NCBI RefSeq assembly: GCF_030408395.1
Contig: NZ_CP046980.1
Span: 1,922,001-1,986,000, forward strand
Source of the DNA: Corynebacterium aquatimens
GTDB lineage: Bacteria; Actinomycetota; Actinomycetes; Mycobacteriales; Mycobacteriaceae
DNA: 64,000 nt
Direction of reading: 5' to 3'
Shown piece by piece: positions 36,243 through 44,994 of the stretch. The notes below the pieces were generated by a model. The model made no database searches. It was given only the letters and a program-made list of their open reading frames with translations, and was not told the origin of the DNA. The position numbers and the translations under genes are program-made. Position 1 is the first letter of the stretch, and each line of letters starts with the position of its first letter.

Positions 36243-37598
36243 ATGGCTTCAGGATTTGGATTTTCTTTCTCTAACGACGACCGGGACGGTGACGACCGAG
36301 GTCCCGGTGGTTTTGGGGAATTTTTTAACCAGTTCAGCAGCATGTTTGGTGGCATGCCGGGCATGCCCGGCACGCCCGGCGCGCCCGGAAATGACTCGGC
36401 GGAGCCCTCAGCGGTCAACTTTGACGTCGCGTTGCGCGCCGCCCGTCAACAGCTGAAAAACAAATCTGGATCAACCGCCAATGACAGCCAAGCGGTGCAA
36501 GATTCTGTCCGCCTGGCCAATCTCTGGCTGGACAACGCTACCTCCCTCCCCGATTCCGGCGCGCGCCCGGAAGCATGGAGTCCGGACGAATGGCTGACAA
36601 ACACGATGCCGATGTGGAAACGGCTTGTGGAGCCCGTCGCTAAGCAAATGGCTCGCGCACAACTAGACATGATGCCGGCGGAGGCACGCGAAATGCTGGG
36701 CCCGCTGTCAACGATGATCACGCATTTCAACTCGATGGGTTTGGGCACGAAGCTGGGGCGTGCGCTGGGCGATCTGGCTAATTCCGCGTTCACCGGAACT
36801 GACTTTGGGCTTCCCGTGGCGCCGAGCGGAATCATCGGCGTGGTGCCGAAGAACATCGAATCGACCGCTACCGAGCTTTCTGTTCCCAAGCAGGAAGTCT
36901 TGGTCTACATCTCCGCGCGCGAAGCAGCCCGCACCCGACTCTTCACGCACGTTCCGTGGCTGGTTGAAAGCATCGTCTCCTCCGTTGAGGAATACGCAGT
37001 CGGCTTGGAGCTGGACACATCCCACATTGAGGAAGCCCTGCGCGACCTCAACATGGAGTCCGGCGATCCTGCTCGCATGCAGGAATCGCTCGCTGGCCTG
37101 CAAAACCTCGACCTCTCTCCAAAGATCGGCTCCCGCAACGCTGGTGCCGCATCACGGCTGGAAACGCTTCTGGCGCTCGTCGAAGGGTGGGTTGAGGTTG
37201 TGGTCGCAGAAGCCCTCAACGACCGCATTCCGTCCGTGTCCGCGCTGACGGAAACGTGGGCTCGCCGCCGCGCAACCGGCGGATCCGCGGAGCACGCGTT
37301 TTCCAACATCGTGGGCATCCCGCTCGGCGATCCCCGTACGAATGAGGCCGCGGAACTCTGGCGCCGCATCACCAATGCCGTGGGCACCGAGCGTCGTGAT
37401 GCCGTGTGGGAGCACCCAGACCTGCTGCCTACTGCGGACCACCTGGAAAACCCCGCGGCCTTCATCGACACCCTGCTGGATGACGCGCCGGATGAAAGCT
37501 TCGATGAGGAAGTGGCCAAGCTCGAAGAAATGCTGAAAAACGAACCCGGCCCCAGCGAAGACGACCGTCGCGCAGGAGGCGCACCGGACAGCGAGTAG
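36243..37598 (+). CDS. DUF2342 (zincin_2-like) protein
   Basis: The protein has 451 residues from ATG 36243 (MASGFGFSFS); an upstream in-frame start at 36216 is less likely. A Gly/Met/Pro-rich N-terminal stretch (MFGGMPGMPGTPGAPG) precedes the helical DUF2342 domain. The family is annotated as zinc-dependent metalloprotease or coenzyme-F420 related, but the segment where a metal motif would be expected reads AREAARTRLFTHVPWL, with no HExxH. It may therefore be non-catalytic. A 20-bp gap leads to the next gene on the same strand. Confidence 0.85.
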   Translation: MASGFGFSFSNDDRDGDDRGPGGFGEFFNQFSSMFGGMPGMPGTPGAPGNDSAEPSAVNFDVALRAARQQLKNKSGSTANDSQAVQDSVRLANLWLDNATSLPDSGARPEAWSPDEWLTNTMPMWKRLVEPVAKQMARAQLDMMPAEAREMLGPLSTMITHFNSMGLGTKLGRALGDLANSAFTGTDFGLPVAPSGIIGVVPKNIESTATELSVPKQEVLVYISAREAARTRLFTHVPWLVESIVSSVEEYAVGLELDTSHIEEALRDLNMESGDPARMQESLAGLQNLDLSPKIGSRNAGAASRLETLLALVEGWVEVVVAEALNDRIPSVSALTETWARRRATGGSAEHAFSNIVGIPLGDPRTNEAAELWRRITNAVGTERRDAVWEHPDLLPTADHLENPAAFIDTLLDDAPDESFDEEVAKLEEMLKNEPGPSEDDRRAGGAPDSE

Positions 37599-37618
37599 GA
37601 CTACGAGGGGGGAAAGAA

Positions 37619-38566
37619 ATGAACAGCGAAGTTCGAACCGTCCGTTTCGCACCGGGGGTTCGCGTACTGCGGCGCGATGAGTCGACCATTCAGTTCGGCG
37701 TCGACGCGACGCGCAGCGGTGCGATCAACGTGCCAGCTGATCAGGCTCTCGCTGTGTTTGAGCGTGCGCACGACCCCATTGACGTCGAAGACCTCGTTTC
37801 CAGTTGCGCGGACCTGGACGGGATGACGCCCACGAGCGCACGCGAGCTTATCGACGATTTGGTTGCGTACCGCATCCTGGTTCCGGCGGTGAGCCACCGG
37901 GTTTTACTACTGGGCCGATCTGCACTCGCTGGGCAGATAGCTTCAGCGCTTCAGGCCCTGGGGATCTCGGTCCGCATGCCGGTAAGCGGTGAAACCATTG
38001 CCGGGTTTTTAGACCGGACCGATTCTGACGCGCCGATCCTCATCGTTGACCAGCTAGCGGACACTCCCCAGATTTCCCGGATGCTCACTTTCCATACAGG
38101 CTGGCGCATTCCCGTGGCTACCGTCGATGCACGCGTGCGCGTCGGCCCCCTATCCTATGGGCCCCACGGACCCTGCCCCATGTGCGCCCACCTAGCGGAC
38201 ACCGCCCACGACGAGCAGTGGCACAACATCTCAGTCTCCGCAGCAGCCACCCCTGCACGACTCGACCCGAGCGTCGTCCTCTCCGGCGCGATGCTAGCCA
38301 CCGTGATCACACGCAGGATCCTTGGCATCCCCGACCCACCCGGCGTCGCCGCCCCCGCCCCAGTGCCCGGGCACGTCTTCACCGCCGACCCATTTGGAAT
38401 GCCCATGGTCACCCAACGACTCGATCACCCGCACCCACTGTGCCCCGTCTGCTTCTTGCGGCACTCCCCAACCGCTCAGACCGAAACCGACCAGACCGAC
38501 ACGGCCCAGACCGAAACCGATCACTCCCGGAACGGCGCCAGAACCGCCAGAACTTCCTCGCCATAA
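37619..38566 (+). CDS. ThiF/cyclodehydratase-like protein (Rv3196 type)
   Basis: The protein has 315 residues. The N-terminal part has the winged-helix feel of RiPP leader-binding proteins (VLRRDESTIQFGVDATRSG). The centre resembles a degenerate E1-like nucleotide-binding fold (RVLLLGRSALAGQIASALQALG). Two CxxC pairs (GPCPMCAHLA and HPLCPVCFL) could hold zinc. NCBI-style naming is TOMM leader-binding or cyclodehydratase-domain protein, but no precursor or oxidase gene is nearby, so a housekeeping role is more likely. A TETDQTD-type tandem repeat ends the protein, and its last 46 bp overlap the 3' end of uvrD2. Confidence 0.7.
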   Translation: MNSEVRTVRFAPGVRVLRRDESTIQFGVDATRSGAINVPADQALAVFERAHDPIDVEDLVSSCADLDGMTPTSARELIDDLVAYRILVPAVSHRVLLLGRSALAGQIASALQALGISVRMPVSGETIAGFLDRTDSDAPILIVDQLADTPQISRMLTFHTGWRIPVATVDARVRVGPLSYGPHGPCPMCAHLADTAHDEQWHNISVSAAATPARLDPSVVLSGAMLATVITRRILGIPDPPGVAAPAPVPGHVFTADPFGMPMVTQRLDHPHPLCPVCFLRHSPTAQTETDQTDTAQTETDHSRNGARTARTSSP

Positions 38567-40569
38567 AGCTCAAGTTTGGAAGGTCCGATTCCGGAAATAT
38601 CCAGCAATTCCCCTGCTGAAGACGGCATTGACTCGACAACCGCCAACAACGTTGCGTCGGTGAACACCATGAACGCGGGGCGCTGCTCACGCCGCGACGT
38701 ATCCAACCGCCACTGCTTCAACGCAGTAAAGGCAGCTTCGTTGTAGGTGGGTTCACAGTCGCGGTGGCGGCCGAGGGATTTGTCCGCTGGCGCCGTCAGA
38801 ACACCGTTGCAAACGCGGCATAGCCGGCTGCGCGTCAGCCTCGACGGCGCCTCTTCAATCTCCAGCTGCGGGGCGATTCCGTCCATGAAGCGGGAACGTT
38901 CCCGCGAAGCACGGCCGCCCTCTTGACGGGCAAAGGACCACGACAGTTGAAGGTGCTCACGCGCACGCGTGATGCCTACGTAGAACAGCCGCCGTTCCTC
39001 TTCAATCTGTTCCTCCCCCGCCTTAATCGCGTGGGAGATCGGCAAAGTTTTTTCCACCAAGCCAACGAGGAAAACGGCATCCCATTCCAACCCCTTCGCG
39101 GCATGCAGACTGGCCAGCGTCACGCCGTCAACAGACGGCGGCTGCTTGGATTCAGCGCGGGTGCGCAGGGAACGCAGAACCCCTTCGAGGCTGTCGGCCT
39201 CCTGCGTGGCGATGATGTCCGTGATCAGGCCAACCAGTGCGTTGAGCCCTTGCCAACGCTCACGGGCTTGCGCACCTTCGGGTTCAGTGGCGCTCAAGCC
39301 CAGCGGGGCAAGCGCGGCCTTTGCGATTGCTACCGGGTCATCGGGCAAGTCTGTTCGCCGCGCGGCTTTCACCAGCGCGGAGATTGCTTCACGCACCTCG
39401 GGGCGAGTGAAGAATCCTTCACCACCGCGCACTTGGTACACGATCCCGGCGTCCGACAATGCTTGCTCAAACGCAACTGACTGTGCGTTTATGCGGTACA
39501 AAACCGCGATCTCCCGCGGCGGAACTCCCTGTGCAATCAACGTGGAGATCGCGCGCGCTACCTCGCGCGCCTCCGTCGGTTCATCATCGTAGGCCGCGAA
39601 CGTTGGCTCCGGCCCCGGGGCGCGCATGCCCTGCAGCTCCAATCGGGTTCCCGCTACGCGCCCAGTCGCTTTGCCGATCACTGTGTTTGCCAGATCCGTG
39701 ACCTGCGGTGTGGAACGGTAGTCCCTTTGCAGTTTCACCACCGTTGCGTGCGGGTACTTCCGGGAGAAGTTCAGCAGATAGTCGGGGCTTGCCCCCGTAA
39801 ACGAATAAATGGTCTGGTTCGCGTCCCCCACAACGGTGAGATCATCGCGACCACCTAACCACCCATCCAGCACCCTTTGCTGCAACGGCGTGACGTCTTG
39901 GTATTCATCCACCACAAACGTTTGGTACTGCGCGCGGAATTCCTCGGCTACGGCAGGGGCGTTTTCCAACGCGCCGGCAACGTGCAACAGCAGATCATCG
40001 AAATCCAACAACATCCCGTCAGGGCTTGTCTTCGAGTCTTCATACCGCTGGTAGACAGCCGCCACTTTCTCCGCATCCGCGGGCGGTGTACGCGGGCTCT
40101 CCTCAACCCGTTGCACGTACGCCGAAGGGGAAATCAGCGAGGCTTTCGCCCACTCAATCTCCCCCAGCAGGTCCCTAACCATGTCCTTGTGGGATTCCAT
40201 ACCCACTGCCCGCGCGGCGCGTCCGACGAGCGGAAACTTGTTGTCAATCAGCTGCCACGGGAGATCACCCGCGATTTGCGGCCAGAAGTAGCGGAGTTGG
40301 CGCAGCGCGGCCGCGTGGAACGTGCGCGCCTGGACACCCGAGATGCCCATTACGCGAAGCCGATCACGCATTTCCCCGGCGGCACGCGACGTGAACGTGA
40401 CGGCCAGAACCCTCTGCGGGGAAACAAAGCCCTCATCGATCAAGTGCGCGATGCGGTAGGTAATCGTTCGGGTTTTACCCGTACCAGCGCCGGCCAGAAT
40501 GCATACCGGCCCCCGCGGAGCGGATGCGGCAACCTGCTGATCAGGATCAAGCTGCGCTAGGTCGACCAT
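38521..40569 (-). CDS. uvrD2: ATP-dependent DNA helicase UvrD2
   Basis: The protein has 682 residues and is a superfamily 1A helicase with 3'-5' polarity in the family. Walker A is GAGTGKT (residues 27-33), motif II is VVDEYQDVTP, motif III is GDANQTIYSFTGA and motif VI is RRLFYVGITRARE. The C-terminal part has cysteines in RLCRVCNGVL and HRDCEP, which correspond to the metal-binding linker of mycobacterial UvrD2. An HRDC domain ends the protein (LLDISGIGPSKLELYGEEVL). The order is that of Rv3198c. It starts 2 bp after the K+ channel gene, so the two are an operon. Confidence 0.92.
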   Translation of the reverse strand: MVDLAQLDPDQQVAASAPRGPVCILAGAGTGKTRTITYRIAHLIDEGFVSPQRVLAVTFTSRAAGEMRDRLRVMGISGVQARTFHAAALRQLRYFWPQIAGDLPWQLIDNKFPLVGRAARAVGMESHKDMVRDLLGEIEWAKASLISPSAYVQRVEESPRTPPADAEKVAAVYQRYEDSKTSPDGMLLDFDDLLLHVAGALENAPAVAEEFRAQYQTFVVDEYQDVTPLQQRVLDGWLGGRDDLTVVGDANQTIYSFTGASPDYLLNFSRKYPHATVVKLQRDYRSTPQVTDLANTVIGKATGRVAGTRLELQGMRAPGPEPTFAAYDDEPTEAREVARAISTLIAQGVPPREIAVLYRINAQSVAFEQALSDAGIVYQVRGGEGFFTRPEVREAISALVKAARRTDLPDDPVAIAKAALAPLGLSATEPEGAQARERWQGLNALVGLITDIIATQEADSLEGVLRSLRTRAESKQPPSVDGVTLASLHAAKGLEWDAVFLVGLVEKTLPISHAIKAGEEQIEEERRLFYVGITRAREHLQLSWSFARQEGGRASRERSRFMDGIAPQLEIEEAPSRLTRSRLCRVCNGVLTAPADKSLGRHRDCEPTYNEAAFTALKQWRLDTSRREQRPAFMVFTDATLLAVVESMPSSAGELLDISGIGPSKLELYGEEVLAVLAPFRE

Positions 40570-40571
40570 CC

Positions 40572-41684
40572 CTAGTCCTCTTCCGGGGGCTCAAGGGGAT
40601 TCTGCGTATCCGCCGCACCGTCGGCGTAACGGATGTAGAGCAACCTGTCCCCGGGCTCCACGGTCTCCGCTTCTGGGGAATCGATACGGTAAAGCTCACC
40701 CGAACGCACCACACCGAGGACAATGTCAGCGAGGTGCCGCGGGTTGGCTCCCACCTCATCGTCACTAACCACTCGCTCCGCCACCGCGAATCCTTCATCG
40801 GGGCTGAGTAGATCTTCCACCATCTCCACCACCGACGGCGTCGCGGTCGCGATACCTAGGAGGCGACCCGCGGTTTCAGAGGAGATCACCACTGAGTCCG
40901 CGCCCGATTGTTCAAGCAAGTGCTGGTTTTCGCTTTCGCGAACGGACGCGACAATGTGGACGCTGGGGTTGATTTCGCGGATCGACAACGTAGCAAGCAC
41001 CGCGGTGTCATCGGAGGAAGGGGCTACCACAACTGAACGCGCGCGGGACACACCCGCGATCTTCAGCACGTCGGACTTCGTCGCGTTACCGTGAACAGCC
41101 ACGATTCCCTTGTTCTCAGCGTGCGCGAGAGCTTCCTTGTCGCCATCAATGACAACGATGTGGGAGGGCAGCATGCCTTCAGCCAACAACGCGTCGACCG
41201 CGGAACGGCCTTTTGTCCCGTATCCAATGACAATGGTGTGGTTGCGCACGGTTCTCCTCCACCGTTGTAGTTGCAGCGTTTTTCGCGAATCTTCAGTGAG
41301 CACCGACAGCGTTGTACCGACCAAGAGCATCAGGAAGGCAACTCGGGCTGGTGTGATGATAAAGATGTTGATCAGTCGCGCGGTCTGCGTGACCGGGGTG
41401 ATGTCACCGTATCCGGTGGTGGACAACGACACCGTGGAGTAATACACCGCGTCGATGAACGTCAGCGGCTCGGAATACCCACCCCGATCGAAATAGACCA
41501 CGAGCGCGATCACGAACACGATGAGCACGGCGTAGCCGATCCTGCTGGTGAACAACACCCATGGGGTCGCACGGGCTGACTGCGGCAACCGAATAACGTT
41601 CAGCAACGCGTGATCAGGAAGGTTTGTCAGTTCACCGTCATTTCTGAACCGGTCCCGTAAACCCAGCTTGCTTCGGAAGGCCAC
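40572..41684 (-). CDS. Potassium channel with RCK (TrkA) domains
   Basis: The protein has 370 residues. TM1 is around residues 48-65, the pore helix ends in the selectivity filter TTGYGD (89-94) and TM2 follows (about 105-130). A cytoplasmic RCK-N domain shows the nucleotide-binding glycines in IVIGYGTKGRSAVDALL and the acidic VVIDGD. RCK-C (DEVGANPRHLADIVLGVV) ends the protein. It should form a ligand-gated tetrameric K+ channel. The equivalent gene (Rv3200c) lies at the same place in mycobacteria. It sits between adnB and uvrD2, with 16 bp and 2 bp gaps. Confidence 0.92.
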   Translation of the reverse strand: MAFRSKLGLRDRFRNDGELTNLPDHALLNVIRLPQSARATPWVLFTSRIGYAVLIVFVIALVVYFDRGGYSEPLTFIDAVYYSTVSLSTTGYGDITPVTQTARLINIFIITPARVAFLMLLVGTTLSVLTEDSRKTLQLQRWRRTVRNHTIVIGYGTKGRSAVDALLAEGMLPSHIVVIDGDKEALAHAENKGIVAVHGNATKSDVLKIAGVSRARSVVVAPSSDDTAVLATLSIREINPSVHIVASVRESENQHLLEQSGADSVVISSETAGRLLGIATATPSVVEMVEDLLSPDEGFAVAERVVSDDEVGANPRHLADIVLGVVRSGELYRIDSPEAETVEPGDRLLYIRYADGAADTQNPLEPPEED

Positions 41685-41700
41685 CCGCCATCACCGCCTT

Positions 41701-44700
41701 TCACCCATCACTCGACAATAGACCTGCCTGAACCGATGTTTGCAGTAACCGTTCAAGTTCATCACGCTCAGGTAAGTCACGCGGGGCAAAATCTTCGCCG
41801 TCACGTACGTAGAAGAACATAGCCTGAATGGGGCGATCGTCGCGCACATAGCGCTTCCACGCTTCGCGGTACACCGCGAGCTGGAGCTTCGCGGACTCCA
41901 TCTGGCGCGGTGCGGGCTTAGTTCCCGTTTTCCAGTCGACAACGATCCACCCGTCGTCGGTTTCAAAGACAGCATCGATCCTGCCTCTCACCACCGCGGA
42001 ACCCAACGCGATCTCAAACGGGTGCTCCACCTTCACAGGGGTCTTGGACGCCCAGTGGCTGGAAGCAAACGCATCCTTCAACCGTGCGAGTGTTGCGGCA
42101 TCAAAGTCCGCTTCATCAATCCCGGGCAGCTCATCCTCATCTAGCAACGGGCGCGCGCCGTAAAAGCCCTCAATCCATTCGTGGAAAGCGGTTCCGCGCT
42201 TGGCGTAGGCGTTGGGTTTGAACGGAACCGGTCGACGTGCTCGGCGCGCAAACTCCGTTGCATCCGCGCGAAGTGCCACCACATCCGATGCAGTGAGCTC
42301 CTGCGGAAGCTCCACTTCCAACACTGGGTTCTGTGCATCCTTGAATTCCTCAATGATGGCGGCGGAATCCACTGCCCATTGATCCACTACCTGATCCTCG
42401 GAATCATCTGCCACTGGAAAGAGCGCGTCACCAGCGGACCGAACCAGATCGGCGGCATGGCGTTGGTTAGGTTCCGGGGAGTGATCAGGCCACAGACCAA
42501 CTAAAGGATCTGGCTCAGACTCATCCTCGGCCTCAACCCCATCCCACCAATGAAGCACCTGGATGCCTGGTAAATCCTCATTTGATTCGGCAATTGCGTG
42601 TAGGGCCTCAAATTGGCCATACGGTGGCTTTTCGGACGCCGTAACCAGTAGCCGCCGGGCTGCGCGCGTAATGGCAACGTAGAACAAACGCGTGGATTCT
42701 TCGTCCTGGATCTCCTTCTGCCGTTCCATGTAGTCACTGCAGTAGGCCTCAAATTCTTTCTTATTTTCAGTAGCCGCGAGAACCTCTTCGACGCGGAAGT
42801 CCCTCGTTGGGAAGTGGGTAACCCGATTGAGGAAGGTTTCTTTTTCGCTCTTGTACGTCGACTCATCGGCATGCAGTACGGACACGATTTCCCACTCCAT
42901 GCCCTTGGACTTGTGGGCAGTCATGATCTGAACGCGGTTGTCCTTCGCGGGGACAGCGCCCGGGGCCAAACCATCTTCGTGTTCAGCAGCCAATGCTAGG
43001 TAGTCGAGGAAACCCTCCACGTCAGACCCCGGGTAGGCAAGGGCAACGTCCGCGAACCGATCCAGGTGTACCGTCCCGGTCGGTGAGTTCCGCGCCAGAA
43101 CCTCAATCCGCAACCCGCTTGCACTGACCACGTCATCGATGAGATCTGGCAACGGCTTGCCCAAGCTGTTGCGCCGCAGCTGGTGCAACATGGAGGCCAG
43201 CTGACGTAGCCGCCGAAGTCCCTCAGCGCTGTAACGGTCTTCCTCCCCTAGGTCCGCAAGAGCATCACCAAGCCCCGCCTGCGATTGAACTTCACCTGGT
43301 TCCGCAACCGCTTCCAGTTTCAACCGCTCAATCTGTTGACCAAGCCGTTCCAGCGGGTCAGTGCTTAGTTCTGCCTCATCATCACGGTGATTGGTCTTGG
43401 TGCCCGCTCCCGTGAGGTTCGTGGCCCTCTGCGCAAGAGCAACCAAATCTTTCAGCCCAAGCCCGCATAGTGGCCCACCCAGAATCCGCAGAGCAGCTGC
43501 GGAATCATCGGGCCGGACCAGCATGGTCATAAGCGCCACTACGTCCTTGATTTCAGGCACCGTGAGCAGGCCACCAACACCGACGACTTCATACGGGACA
43601 CCGCGTTCTTCCAGGGCGCGAGCAATACCGGCAGAGTGGCGGTTCTTTCGAACAAGCACCGCAGCATCAAAAGGCGTTTGCTCTTCAGTGCAGCGCTGGT
43701 ACTCCTTCGCTAAAGCATCCGCGACGAAATTCAGTTCCTCTTCGGCCGTGGCAAAGTAACCCAGCTCTGCTGTCCCGGCCCCGCCGAAGGGATTGGCTTG
43801 AAGAGGTTCCACAGGGCGGCTGCTATCCCCCGCGGGGCCAAGCAGGGTGTCTGACACATGATTGGCCAGTGTGAGCACCTCCGGCGGGTTACGCCACGAG
43901 ATGGTCAATTGCAGTTTGTCCGCTGGCTTGTCATCCGGCGTGGGGAAGTCATGAGTAAACGCACCCAGGTTCGCCGACGTGGCGCCACGCCAACCGTAGA
44001 TTGCCTGCATCGGATCACCCACCGCTGTCACTGTCAGTGGATGTGGGAACTGGCTGCCGGCATCGCGGCCACGACCAAACAAACTGCGGAGCAAAATGCG
44101 CTGCGCATGGGACGTGTCTTGGTATTCATCCAGCATGACCACCCGGTACCGCGCCCGCTGGGCTTTACCAACCTCCGGGTGATCCCTCGCGATGGTGGCG
44201 GCGGCCGACATTTGCTCGTTGAACGTTGACAGACCGCGCGCTTTCAACTCATCCCGCAACGCGTGCACTAACGGAAGCATGCGCATGCGCAGGTTCTGGT
44301 TGTCGCGCCACTTGCGCAGCGTTGCATTGGGTTTGGGAAATTCATTGACCGCCGACGTGAATGCTTCGGCGTGGAGCGCCAGCGAATCCTCATTGGTCAG
44401 CTCATTGCCCATCTTGTTGTACAAAGCCAAGACGTTGGCTACAACAGTGGAAACCGCCGGGGTCTGTCCCCCATCATCGACGAGTGTGCCTTGATAATTG
44501 GAGACCACATCGCGCGCGATCGCGTACAGCTCGGCCTGAGTGATCAAGCGTGAATCCGGCTCCACCGGAACGAGCAGACCGTATTCACGGACCAAGTGAC
44601 CCGCGTACGCGTCATACGTGTACACCGACGGCGCAACAACAGCGAGGGACTTCGCCAACGTCCCGGAAGGGTCTACGTCACGCATCACGTCTTCGCGTGT

Positions 44701-44994
44701 AGAAAGCCGTTCCACACTGCGGCGAATACGGCGGTTCAGTTCCGCTGCCGCTTTGCGGGTAAAGGTCAACCCTAAAACTTCCTCAGGCCGGACAAAACCA
44801 TTGGCGACGAGCCACAGAACTCGATTCGCCATGGTTTCAGTTTTTCCGGCGCCGGCCCCGGCAACAACCAACAGTGGCCCAGGGGGAGCACCGATTACCC
44901 CAGCTTGCTGGTCCGTCGGCGTGGGTTTGTGCCCAAGGCGACGCCACAGCTCAGCGGGGTCGATGGGAGCAAAGTTTTCAACTGAATCAACCAT
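41701..44994 (-). CDS. adnB: AdnB-like helicase-nuclease subunit
   Basis: The protein has 1,097 residues. The N-terminal UvrD-type motor has Walker A AGAGAGKT (45-52), motif II VMLDEYQDTS, motif III VGDPMQAIYGWRGA and motif VI STRLFYVAITRAARRL. The C-terminal RecB-type nuclease domain has the catalytic VRGRIDAVFETDDGW and VVDWKTGT. With AdnA it forms the dimeric motor-nuclease that resects double-strand breaks in Corynebacteriales (Rv3201c/Rv3202c). Its start overlaps the end of adnA by 8 bp, so translation is probably coupled. All motifs look intact. Confidence 0.93.
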   Translation of the reverse strand: MVDSVENFAPIDPAELWRRLGHKPTPTDQQAGVIGAPPGPLLVVAGAGAGKTETMANRVLWLVANGFVRPEEVLGLTFTRKAAAELNRRIRRSVERLSTREDVMRDVDPSGTLAKSLAVVAPSVYTYDAYAGHLVREYGLLVPVEPDSRLITQAELYAIARDVVSNYQGTLVDDGGQTPAVSTVVANVLALYNKMGNELTNEDSLALHAEAFTSAVNEFPKPNATLRKWRDNQNLRMRMLPLVHALRDELKARGLSTFNEQMSAAATIARDHPEVGKAQRARYRVVMLDEYQDTSHAQRILLRSLFGRGRDAGSQFPHPLTVTAVGDPMQAIYGWRGATSANLGAFTHDFPTPDDKPADKLQLTISWRNPPEVLTLANHVSDTLLGPAGDSSRPVEPLQANPFGGAGTAELGYFATAEEELNFVADALAKEYQRCTEEQTPFDAAVLVRKNRHSAGIARALEERGVPYEVVGVGGLLTVPEIKDVVALMTMLVRPDDSAAALRILGGPLCGLGLKDLVALAQRATNLTGAGTKTNHRDDEAELSTDPLERLGQQIERLKLEAVAEPGEVQSQAGLGDALADLGEEDRYSAEGLRRLRQLASMLHQLRRNSLGKPLPDLIDDVVSASGLRIEVLARNSPTGTVHLDRFADVALAYPGSDVEGFLDYLALAAEHEDGLAPGAVPAKDNRVQIMTAHKSKGMEWEIVSVLHADESTYKSEKETFLNRVTHFPTRDFRVEEVLAATENKKEFEAYCSDYMERQKEIQDEESTRLFYVAITRAARRLLVTASEKPPYGQFEALHAIAESNEDLPGIQVLHWWDGVEAEDESEPDPLVGLWPDHSPEPNQRHAADLVRSAGDALFPVADDSEDQVVDQWAVDSAAIIEEFKDAQNPVLEVELPQELTASDVVALRADATEFARRARRPVPFKPNAYAKRGTAFHEWIEGFYGARPLLDEDELPGIDEADFDAATLARLKDAFASSHWASKTPVKVEHPFEIALGSAVVRGRIDAVFETDDGWIVVDWKTGTKPAPRQMESAKLQLAVYREAWKRYVRDDRPIQAMFFYVRDGEDFAPRDLPERDELERLLQTSVQAGLLSSDG

